Positions 1-5,823 of a stretch of 11,834 bases of DNA are shown here, piece by piece. The stretch is from Gemmatimonadota bacterium (GTDB taxonomy: Bacteria > Gemmatimonadota > Gemmatimonadetes > Longimicrobiales > RSA9), in assembly GCA_016207445.1 (NCBI GenBank), contig JACQPS010000319.1, positions 1 through 11,834 on the forward strand. The letters are read 5' to 3'. A program made the translations under genes and the position numbers. The notes beneath the pieces are model-generated. The model had not been told where the DNA came from. It saw only the letters and a list, made by a program, of their open reading frames with translations, and did not search any database. Position 1 is the stretch's first letter, and the number at the start of each line of letters is the position of its first letter.

Positions 1-429
1 CCGGGAAACGAGGGTCCCATACTCCCGCCGGAGGTGCCGGGCACCTGGTGCGGAAGCGCCCCCGCCGGTCGCAGCATCTGTGCCCCCGGACGCCCGCCGC
101 AACCGCAGCCCACCTCTCGGACAGAGCCCCGGGCGGCGGCCCGCAACCGCGCACGCTTGCAGGCCGCTTGCCATCACCCGCGCTTTTTCCGGGTCAGGGC
201 GCGGCGGGCGCGTGCTGTCGCGAATTGTCCCAGCTGCCTGCGGGGCCTGGGGACATCCTAGCCCAGGGTGGGCGGATTTGGGCACGTATTTCATTGCCAG
301 CAAAGGGATTAGGACGGTCGCCCGGTGGTATCGCCATTGCGCCGCAGGCGAGCGTACCCGCGTGTGCGCGCGGGCGGGGCGCGCCGGCGACTGGTCCGTC
401 GGCTGGACTCCTTCGAGAGAGAGGACGCC
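1..429. other. Non-coding leader region upstream of the barrel gene
   Basis: No convincing gene is seen here. Open frames exist on both strands, but their conceptual proteins are rich in Arg, Ala, Pro and Gly with no domain, as expected of chance frames in very GC-rich DNA. One frame is open from the left edge to position 261 and could in principle be the tail of an upstream gene, but nothing in it is recognisable. Positions 274-312 are noticeably less GC-rich than their surroundings and are the most likely place for a promoter of the barrel-cytochrome operon, but I could not find a credible -35/-10 pair. The region also holds a small hairpin at 246-267. Confidence 0.5.
246..267. other. Small hairpin in the leader region
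   Basis: The arms CCTGGG (246-251) and CCCAGG (262-267) pair perfectly around a 10-nt loop. No T-run follows on the + strand, so it is a weak terminator candidate at best. It might end a transcript entering from the left edge or lie in the 5' leader of the barrel gene. A six-pair stem is easy to obtain by chance in DNA this rich in GC. Confidence 0.2.
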
Positions 430-1893
430 GTGATCCGGCCCGCGGGGCCCGCTGTGGGCGCGTTGCTGCTGCTGCACACCGGTGCCGCGCTCGCGCAGGG
501 GGTGCGTGTCAGCGGCTCGACGAGCGCGCAGTACTTCGAGGTCCGGCCCCTGGTGACGGACAGCGTGGCGGTCGAGACCACCGATGGCGCCGGCGTCCTG
601 CGACGTGCCGGCGACGGCGTGCCCGTGCGCTGCTTTCCGGGCGAGAGCTTCTGCCGCTACTACCGCGCGGTCGATCCGGTCTCGACGCTGCCGCTCATCC
701 AGGATGTGCGCGTCAGCGCCTGGGGCTTCGTACCCGGGCTGCGCCTGTACGCGCACGTGCGCGGCCGCGCTGCGCTGGGGGATGCGCGCGACCTCTGGCC
801 GCGCGCCGATGATCGCTTCGACGCCCTCGCTCTCTTTCTCGAGCTCGATCGCGGCTTCCTGCGCGCCCGGGCGGGGCGACAGTGGAAGAGCTCGGGTCTC
901 GGCCTCTACAACTTCGACGGCGGACTCGTCCGGCTGCAATCGGCAGGCGGGCTCGGTCTCGACCTCTTCGGCGGCTGGGGACTGGTGCGAGGGCTGAATG
1001 AGCCTGTCACGGCGGGCGCGCTGCGGGCGATCGAGGAGCTCGCGCCCGACGAGCGCACCTATCTCGTGGGCGCCGAAGCGCGGGTCGGACCGTGGCGGTC
1101 GTTTCAGGCCAGCGTGCTCTACCAGCGGGAGATCCGCAGCGACCGCGCGGCGCTTCATTCCGAGCGCGTCGCCGCGGACGCGTCGCTGCGCGTCGCAGGC
1201 TCACTCGTCACGGGCGATCTCGAGCTCGACCTGGCGGGCGGCGCCGTGAACGAGGCGAGGCTGCGGGCGGATCTACCGTCCACGGCGGCCTGGGGCGCCG
1301 GCGTCGAGGTGAGACGCTACCAGCCGTACTTCGATCTGTGGACGATCTGGGGCGCGTTTGCGCCCGTCGGCTACAGCGAAGCGCTCGGCCGCGTGCATTG
1401 GGATGCAGGTAGCGAGCTCGACCTCCGGGCTCGCGGCGGCTGGCGGCGCTATGACGAGTCGGGTGCCGGCCTCTCCTTCGCGCCGCTGCGCCGCGACGGC
1501 TGGCGCCTGGGCGCGGATGGCGCCTGGCGCTTTGCCGCCGCGTGGACCCTCCAGGCCGGCTACCAGGTCGACGTCGGCTTCGGCGCGGCGCGCGCGGACG
1601 GAGACCTGGGTCTCCGACGCGAGCTCGGCGAGCGCGCCTCGCTCGCCGCGCGCCTGTCCGCGTTCCAGACCGCGCAGGAATTCCGCATCGGCGAAGGGAC
1701 GGTGCTCGGACTCGCGCTCGAAGGCGGCGTGCGCGCGCGCGCCGGTACGCGCCTGGCGGGCAGCCTGCAGGCCTACCACCATCGGAGCAGTGTGGCCGCG
1801 GGTCCCGACTGGACCCAGTTGCGGGCGTCGCTGCGAGTAGAGTGGGCGCTGGGCGCCGAGCCCGGCCAGCGGGCGGCAGGAGGTGGGCGTTGA
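430..1893 (+). CDS. Outer-membrane beta-barrel (porin-like) protein paired with the multiheme cytochrome
   Basis: Predicted 487-residue exported protein. I chose the GTG at 430 because AGAGAGG lies just upstream and the frame then opens with a Sec signal peptide: a short basic start, the hydrophobic stretch GALLLLHTGAALA (residues 10-22), and an ALA|Q cleavage site after residue 22. A longer frame from 325 would only add an Arg-rich tail. The mature part is rich in Gly, Tyr, Trp, Arg and Asp, and alternates polar and hydrophobic residues in short runs such as LRLYAHVRGRA, FLRARAGRQW and LDLRARGGWRR. It has no long hydrophobic helix, which is typical of an outer-membrane barrel. Its only cysteines, C68 and C75, lie close together in an N-terminal segment and may form a disulfide. 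The stop overlaps the start of the 16-heme cytochrome, so the two are probably made together. I do not recognise the family by name. A porin sheath for the cytochrome is inference from context. Confidence 0.75.
   Translation: MIRPAGPAVGALLLLHTGAALAQGVRVSGSTSAQYFEVRPLVTDSVAVETTDGAGVLRRAGDGVPVRCFPGESFCRYYRAVDPVSTLPLIQDVRVSAWGFVPGLRLYAHVRGRAALGDARDLWPRADDRFDALALFLELDRGFLRARAGRQWKSSGLGLYNFDGGLVRLQSAGGLGLDLFGGWGLVRGLNEPVTAGALRAIEELAPDERTYLVGAEARVGPWRSFQASVLYQREIRSDRAALHSERVAADASLRVAGSLVTGDLELDLAGGAVNEARLRADLPSTAAWGAGVEVRRYQPYFDLWTIWGAFAPVGYSEALGRVHWDAGSELDLRARGGWRRYDESGAGLSFAPLRRDGWRLGADGAWRFAAAWTLQAGYQVDVGFGAARADGDLGLRRELGERASLAARLSAFQTAQEFRIGEGTVLGLALEGGVRARAGTRLAGSLQAYHHRSSVAAGPDWTQLRASLRVEWALGAEPGQRAAGGGR
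1877..1892 (+). promoter_or_regulatory. Strong ribosome binding site fixing the TTG start of the cytochrome gene
   Basis: AGGAGGT at 1878-1884 is followed by a 5-nt spacer and the TTG at 1890-1892. The site lies inside the last codons of the barrel gene, and the start codon overlaps that gene's TGA as TTGA. The near-perfect Shine-Dalgarno sequence, plus the signal-like sequence that begins right after this codon, decides the start over upstream in-frame codons. Confidence 0.8.
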
Positions 1894-3338
1894 TCGGGCG
1901 GCGCTCGCTGCGGTTGCTGCTTGTGCTGACGGCCGCCGGATCCGGCGCCTGGACGCTGACGCAGCGACAGGGGTTCCCGCACGAGCGGCACGCGCACCTC
2001 TTTCCGGTTTGTGCCGGTTGCCATCAGGAGGACGACGCCGGCGCCCCCACGTATCCGGACCCGCAGCTGTGCGCGGCGTGTCACGACGGCGCCGAGCGGG
2101 AGCGCGTGGCGTGGAGCGGTCCGCGGGTCCGGCCCTCGAACCTGCGCTTCTCGCACGGGGAGCACGCGCGCCTCGCAGAGCAGGCGGGTGCGGGCGTCGA
2201 TTGCGGCGGCTGCCACACCAGCTCGGACGCGGGCGCCGGGGCGGTTGTGCCGGCCGCCGCAGCCACCTGCCTTGCCTGCCACAAGGCGGCGCCAGAGCAC
2301 CTGAATCCGGCCAGCGATTGCCGCGCATGCCACCGCCCACTGGCCGAGGCGCCCGGGCTGTCCACCGAACGCATTCGAGCCTTTCCTCGCCCCGCGCCGC
2401 ACGACTCGCCCGAGTTCCTGCAGCGTCATGCGCCCGCACCGGCCGCCGCCATCGCCCAGTGCGCGATCTGCCACGCGCGCGAGAGCTGTGAGCGCTGCCA
2501 CCTGAACGCGCCCGCCCTCGCGGCCACCACCACGCTGGCGCGCGACGACCGGGTCCGGGACATGGTCGAGGGAATGGCCGCGGAGTACCCCCGCCCTACC
2601 GACCACGCGCGCGCGGACTGGCGCGGGCGGCACGGGCGGAGCGCACGCGCCGACGCCGCGAGCTGCGCCAACTGTCACGCGCGCACGAGTTGCGAGACGT
2701 GCCACATCGGCCCGGGCGCACGCGACGCCATCGCCGCGCTCCCCGCGGCGCGCCCGGGCCTGCCGCAAGGCGTGCGCATCGCACGCGGCGCGGCGGACGC
2801 GCCCGCCGGAGGCGCCGTGCGGGCGCGAGCCGCGCTCCTGCACCCCCGGGATTTCCTGCGCAGTCACGAGGCTGCCGCAGCGGTCGACCAGCCCGCGTGC
2901 AGCGGGTGTCATGCGCGCAGCTTCTGTGTCGACTGCCACGACGGCGCGAGCCACCCCGACTTCCATGTGGCGAACTTCGCGCTGCGGCACGGGGCGGAAG
3001 CGTATGCGCGCGAATCGGACTGCGCGGCCTGTCACAACACCGAGGTCTTCTGCCGCGCCTGTCACGAAGCCGCCGGCCGCGCGTCGCGCGGCCGACTCGA
3101 CGCCGCCTTTCATAACGCGCAGCCGCTCTGGCTCCTGAAGCACGGGCAGGCGGCGCGGCAGGGCCTGGAAAGTTGCACGAGCTGCCACGCCCAGCGCGAC
3201 TGCATGCAATGCCATTCCCGGACCGGCGGCTGGGGTGTCAGCCCGCACGGACCCGGCTTCGATCCGGCACGGATGGCGGAGAAGAACCAGCTCGTCTGTG
3301 CCCGTTGCCACGTGGGAAAGCCGCCCCGTCGAAAGTGA
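1890..3338 (+). CDS. Hexadecaheme (16 CXXCH) periplasmic c-type cytochrome
   Basis: Predicted 482-residue exported electron-transfer protein starting at TTG. Residues 1-24 form a basic-hydrophobic signal sequence or N-terminal anchor (RRSLRLLLVLTAAG). There are 16 CXXCH haem sites, with first cysteines at 41, 61, 105, 127, 144, 191, 200, 259, 268, 337, 346, 378, 388, 429, 438 and 470, about one haem per 30 residues. The first five are spaced like class III/c7 cytochromes, with HxxH-type candidate axial ligands (H31/H34, H89/H92). The next ten form five paired modules in which the two motifs are only 4-5 residues apart. Each module has a histidine exactly 11 residues before its first cysteine (H180, H248, H326, H367, H418). 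The C-terminal SPHGPGF segment (451-457) precedes the last haem. Coupling to the barrel gene and a nearby VIT-family gene suggests a role in electron transfer across the periplasm or outer membrane, possibly with iron. The electron donor and acceptor cannot be read from the sequence. Confidence 0.93.
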   Translation: MIGRRSLRLLLVLTAAGSGAWTLTQRQGFPHERHAHLFPVCAGCHQEDDAGAPTYPDPQLCAACHDGAERERVAWSGPRVRPSNLRFSHGEHARLAEQAGAGVDCGGCHTSSDAGAGAVVPAAAATCLACHKAAPEHLNPASDCRACHRPLAEAPGLSTERIRAFPRPAPHDSPEFLQRHAPAPAAAIAQCAICHARESCERCHLNAPALAATTTLARDDRVRDMVEGMAAEYPRPTDHARADWRGRHGRSARADAASCANCHARTSCETCHIGPGARDAIAALPAARPGLPQGVRIARGAADAPAGGAVRARAALLHPRDFLRSHEAAAAVDQPACSGCHARSFCVDCHDGASHPDFHVANFALRHGAEAYARESDCAACHNTEVFCRACHEAAGRASRGRLDAAFHNAQPLWLLKHGQAARQGLESCTSCHAQRDCMQCHSRTGGWGVSPHGPGFDPARMAEKNQLVCARCHVGKPPRRK

Positions 3339-3348
3339 GGCAGACCGC

Positions 3349-3927
3349 ATGACACCAGAGCAGGATTCGGGCGGAGCGATCGCGCGTGTCGCCACGCTGG
3401 AGCCGACCACGATCCCGGGGATCTTCCGCCACTACCTGAGGGACCTGATCTACGGTGCGAATGACGGGCTCGTCACCACCTTTGCCGTGGTCGCGGGCGT
3501 CACGGGCGGAGACCTGTCCGCGCGGGTCGTCCTCATCCTCGGGCTGTCGAACCTGCTGGCCGACGGTTTCTCCATGGGCGCCAGCAATTACCTCTCGATC
3601 CGCTCGCACGAGGCCGCGCGCGAGGCCGAGGGCCTGGACATCGAGGAGACCCACGCGATTCGCCACGGCGCGGCCACCTTCGGCGCGTTCATCCTGGCTG
3701 GCGCCGTCCCGCTCCTCGCCTATCTGCTGCCCGCCGGCATCGCGGACCGGTTCGCCAGCGCGACCGTGTTCACACTGGCCACCATGTTCGGCGTGGGCGC
3801 CACGCGCGCTCTGGTCACCGAGCGGCGGTGGTGGACGAGCGGGTGTGAGATGCTCGCCGTCGGAGCCGCGGCCGCCGCCGTCGCCTACGGCGTGGGCGCG
3901 GCCGCCGCCGCGCTGAGCGCGGGCTGA
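3349..3927 (+). CDS. VIT/CCC1-family iron/manganese transporter, short form
   Basis: Predicted 192-residue inner-membrane protein. The ATG at 3349 has GAGG 8 nt upstream and begins 10 nt after the cytochrome stop. The N-terminal signature LIYGANDGLVTTFAVVAG (33-50) and the second-helix pattern NLLADGFSMGASNYLS (68-83) are characteristic of the VIT1/CCC1 (DUF125) family, which moves Fe2+ or Mn2+ out of the cytoplasm. Five membrane segments are visible, at about 33-53, 60-83, 109-128, 134-155 and 161-188. D39 in helix 1 and M76 in helix 2 match positions implicated in metal transport in the plant VIT1 structure. Only about 25 residues (IRSHEAAREAEGLDIEETHA region, rich in Glu and His) separate helices 2 and 3. 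The long cytoplasmic metal-binding domain of VIT1 proper is therefore missing, as in nodulin-like members. Its place in the cytochrome transcript suggests iron handling linked to redox activity (inference). Confidence 0.88.
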   Translation: MTPEQDSGGAIARVATLEPTTIPGIFRHYLRDLIYGANDGLVTTFAVVAGVTGGDLSARVVLILGLSNLLADGFSMGASNYLSIRSHEAAREAEGLDIEETHAIRHGAATFGAFILAGAVPLLAYLLPAGIADRFASATVFTLATMFGVGATRALVTERRWWTSGCEMLAVGAAAAAVAYGVGAAAAALSAG

Positions 3928-4012
3928 GGAGACGATGCCGGCCGGAACGACCGAAGGGGGGCGCGACGGGTGAGACGCTCGGCCCGGCCGGCTGCGCGAC
4001 ACAGGAGGTTCC
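3928..4012 (+). other. Gap between the VIT gene and the stress-protein gene
   Basis: An 85-nt spacer. It contains a 12-codon frame, ATG 3935 to TGA 3973 (peptide MPAGTTEGGRDG), that starts just after an AGGAG at 3927-3931. The spacing is short and the peptide is featureless, so I list it only as a possible leader peptide. The 3' end holds the strong AGGAGG (4003-4008) of the next gene. No terminator is evident, so transcription probably continues from the VIT gene. Confidence 0.4.
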
Positions 4013-5011
4013 ATGATGCAATCCATTCTGGTTCCGCTGGACGGCTCCCATTTCAGCGAGCACGCGCTGCCGATCGCGCTCGGCCTCGCCCGCGCCTACC
4101 GTGCATGCCTGCATCTCGCGCACGTGCACCGCGGCGTCATCCCGGGCCTGCAGATGGAGGTGGCACGCCGCTACAGCAGCGAATGGGATGAGGAAGCGCG
4201 GGCGCGCGAGCGCAGCTACCTCGAGGAGATCGCGGTGCGGAGCCGCGAAGAGTGCGGCATCACCGTCCGGGCCACACTCCTGGAGGGCGCCGTCTTTCAT
4301 GCGCTGCTGGACTACGCCACGGGCGCCGGCATCGATTTCATCGTCATGACCACGCACGGTCGAGGCGGGCTCAGCCGGGCGTGGCTGGGCAGTGTGGCGG
4401 ACGAAGTGGTGCGCCAGGCGGGCGTACCGGTTCTGCTGCTCCGGCCGGAAGCACGCGGCGCGGCCCCCGCGTTCGTGCCGCGCCTCCCGTTCCAGCACGT
4501 GCTCGTGCCGCTCGATGGTTCCGAGCTGGCCGAACAGGTCCTGGTCCGAGCTGCCGCGATTGCCCGTCTGACCGGGGCTCGGCTCACGTTGCTGCGTGTC
4601 TATTCGATGATGCCTGGAATCGGCGGGGATCTCTCCGGTGTCGGTTTCTCGCTCGCCTACATTGACGCCACGCGCGCAGAGGCCGAGACGTACCTGGCCG
4701 GCGTGGCGGAGCGGCTACGGCGGCAGGGGCTGTCTGTGGAGCAGGTGCTGGTCAGGGATGCGCGGCCGGCGGTGGCGATCCTCGACTGCGCGGAGCGGAA
4801 CGCGGTCGACCTCATTACCATGGCCACGCACGGGCGCAGCGCGTGGTTGCGCTTCGCGCTCGGGAGCGTGGCCGACAAGGTCGTGCGCGGCTCGCACATA
4901 CCCGTGCTCGTCTTGCGGCCCGCGCCCGTGCCGGAGCGAGAGAGCGCGCCCGACGCAGCCCGCAGCGGCGTCAACGTACCGGAGCCCGGGCCAGGAGCCA
5001 CCGTGCCCTGA
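4013..5011 (+). CDS. Tandem universal stress protein (two UspA domains)
   Basis: Predicted 332-residue cytoplasmic protein of two fused UspA domains. Domain 1 (about 1-146) begins ILVPLDGS, with the nucleotide-contacting D10, and contains THG116, nine residues, then G126-S127. Domain 2 (about 160-305) begins VLVPLDGS with D168 and contains THG274, nine residues, then G284-S285. Both domains therefore keep the THG-x9-GS part of the ATP-binding motif, suggesting an ATP-binding UspA of the MJ0577 type. The first glycine of the classical GxxGx9GS motif is Thr or Ala here. A 27-residue Pro/Glu-rich tail follows domain 2. AGGAGG at 4003-4008 serves either ATG 4013 (4-nt spacing) or the adjacent ATG 4016 (7-nt spacing, arguably better), so the true start may be one codon later. 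Usp proteins respond to energy, oxygen and oxidative stress. Being downstream of a respiratory or metal module fits, but the exact role is unknown. Confidence 0.92.
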   Translation: MMQSILVPLDGSHFSEHALPIALGLARAYRACLHLAHVHRGVIPGLQMEVARRYSSEWDEEARARERSYLEEIAVRSREECGITVRATLLEGAVFHALLDYATGAGIDFIVMTTHGRGGLSRAWLGSVADEVVRQAGVPVLLLRPEARGAAPAFVPRLPFQHVLVPLDGSELAEQVLVRAAAIARLTGARLTLLRVYSMMPGIGGDLSGVGFSLAYIDATRAEAETYLAGVAERLRRQGLSVEQVLVRDARPAVAILDCAERNAVDLITMATHGRSAWLRFALGSVADKVVRGSHIPVLVLRPAPVPERESAPDAARSGVNVPEPGPGATVP

Positions 5012-5042
5012 CGGCTCCGGCGCGGCGCCGGCGTTCGTGCTA

Positions 5043-5082
5043 CGACGTCCGGGGCCGGGCGCCCCGTTGCCCGGCCACGTCG
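5043..5082. terminator. Stem-loop between converging usp and osmC genes
   Basis: An 8-bp perfect stem, GGCCGGGC (5053-5060) with GCCCGGCC (5069-5076), closes an 8-nt loop. An outer 6-bp stem, CGACGT (5043-5048) with ACGTCG (5077-5082), extends it beyond a 4-nt bulge on one side. It sits in the only space between the two converging stop codons and could act as a terminator in both directions. There is no T-run on either side, so it is not a classical intrinsic terminator. Confidence 0.5.
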
Positions 5083-5089
5083 GCGACGA

Positions 5090-5578
5090 TCAGATCCAGA
5101 GGCGCCCCGTCGACAGCCCGCGCTCCCCGCGCCCGGCCGCGATCGCCTCCGACGGCTCTGCCGCCTCGATGGCCACATCGATGCGCGGTCCCCGGACCAG
5201 CGTGGCATGTGCGGGGCAGCCCCGTACCACGCGCTCGATGGCCGCGCGGTACCGTTCCGGAATTCCCGCCGGCAGCTGGACACGCACCGCGTAGTGACCA
5301 ATGCGATACGGTTCCCGCGCGACCGACGGTACGACTTCCACGCGCAGTCCCTCCAGCGGCACGCCACGCACGTTGCAGAACTGGCCGACGTACAGAGCAA
5401 TGCAGTTCGCGAGTGCTACGCCCAGCAACTCCAGGGGCGTAGCCGCAGCATCCTCGCCGCCGGCCGCGCGCGGTTGATCGGTCTCGATCCGGTGTCCGCG
5501 CACCTGCGCGCTGAAGCGCACGCCTCCCGCGGGCGTCACCACGATCGGTGCTTGCGGTCTGAGTTCTTCTCGGTCCAC
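5090..5578 (-). CDS. OsmC/Ohr-family thiol peroxidase-like protein
   Basis: Predicted 162-residue cytoplasmic protein. The GTG start at 5578 is supported by AGGAG 6 nt upstream on the - strand. The central pattern TPLELLGVALANC (47-59) and the later GCPAH (120-124) carry the two family cysteines, C59 and C121, which reduce organic hydroperoxides in OsmC/Ohr proteins. E50 lies where the family helix preceding the first cysteine is usually acidic. An extra C68 lies close to C59. The pattern is nearer the YhfA/OsmC-like subgroup than Ohr proper, and that subgroup often has no proven substrate, so the peroxidase role is family-based. The last 25 or so residues (after about 135) are a low-complexity Ala/Glu/Gly tail. 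The gene converges with usp and is separated from the - strand cluster by about 245 nt, so it probably has its own promoter. Confidence 0.85.
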   Translation of the reverse strand: MDREELRPQAPIVVTPAGGVRFSAQVRGHRIETDQPRAAGGEDAAATPLELLGVALANCIALYVGQFCNVRGVPLEGLRVEVVPSVAREPYRIGHYAVRVQLPAGIPERYRAAIERVVRGCPAHATLVRGPRIDVAIEAAEPSEAIAAGRGERGLSTGRLWI

Positions 5579-5619
5579 TCGGCTCTCCTGGGTGAGGTCC
5601 GGTCAGAGCGCCGGGACAC

Positions 5620-5650
5620 CAGGGGCACGGGCGCCCCGTCAGGGGCACGG
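5620..5650. repeat. 11-bp direct repeat with 20-bp period upstream of osmC
   Basis: CAGGGGCACGG occurs at 5620-5630 and again, identical, at 5640-5650. The starts are 20 bp apart, about two helical turns, so two regulator molecules would sit on the same face of the DNA. The repeat is 42-72 nt upstream of the osmC start codon. It is a candidate operator, for example for a peroxide- or redox-responsive regulator, though no known consensus is recognised. Confidence 0.35.
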
Positions 5651-5779
5651 ACCCGCCGTCCGTGTCCTCAACCGTCTACGCTAAACCAGGCCCGGACGGT
5701 GGTCTGTCGGGGGAAGCCGCAAACGCTGTGAGGTTCTGGAGGAAATCGCGGTACGGCCGGCCCCCTACAGCCGCGCGAA

Positions 5780-5807
5780 ACCGCTCACCCTGCGGGCAGC
5801 AAGCGGT
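5780..5807 (-). terminator. Possible terminator of the dnaB-side gene cluster
   Basis: ACCGCT (5780-5785) pairs with AGCGGT (5802-5807), and a smaller CTG/CAG stem lies within the loop. Read on the - strand, the stem is followed by a short TTTC before GC-rich sequence resumes. It lies 16 nt beyond the stop codon of the membrane-protein gene, where the end of the - strand operon is expected. The T-run is minimal, so this is tentative. Confidence 0.35.
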
Positions 5808-5823
5808 AGGACTGCCGGTTGCA

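Larger units (their letters stand above)
5579..5823. other. Intergenic region upstream of osmC
   Basis: This 245-nt stretch has no gene. It should hold the promoter of osmC and the end of the transcript of the upstream - strand cluster. It contains an 11-bp direct repeat (5620-5630 and 5640-5650), an inverted repeat CCGTCCG (5656-5662) / CGGACGG (5693-5699), and a hairpin near 5780-5807. The less GC-rich patch around 5670-5688 is the likeliest promoter zone, but no clear -35/-10 pair is seen. Confidence 0.5.

Noticed and set aside
1..130. Possible riboswitch (cobalamin or c-di-GMP type) in the structured GC-rich leader
   Set aside because: None of the conserved core blocks of these riboswitches could be found on either strand.
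278..300. Sigma-54-like GG...GC elements upstream of the barrel gene (GGCAC then TTGC)
   Set aside because: The spacing between the two elements is 3 nt too long for a sigma-54 promoter.
1773..3410. Very long open frame on the - strand opposite the cytochrome gene
   Set aside because: It mirrors the cytochrome codons. Its protein has no domain and is rich in Arg, Ala and Gly, while the + strand has 16 CXXCH motifs and a strong ribosome binding site. It is a GC-driven shadow.
3935..3973. 12-codon leader peptide before the usp gene
   Set aside because: The Shine-Dalgarno spacing is short and the peptide has no regulatory codon pattern, so it is not listed as a gene.
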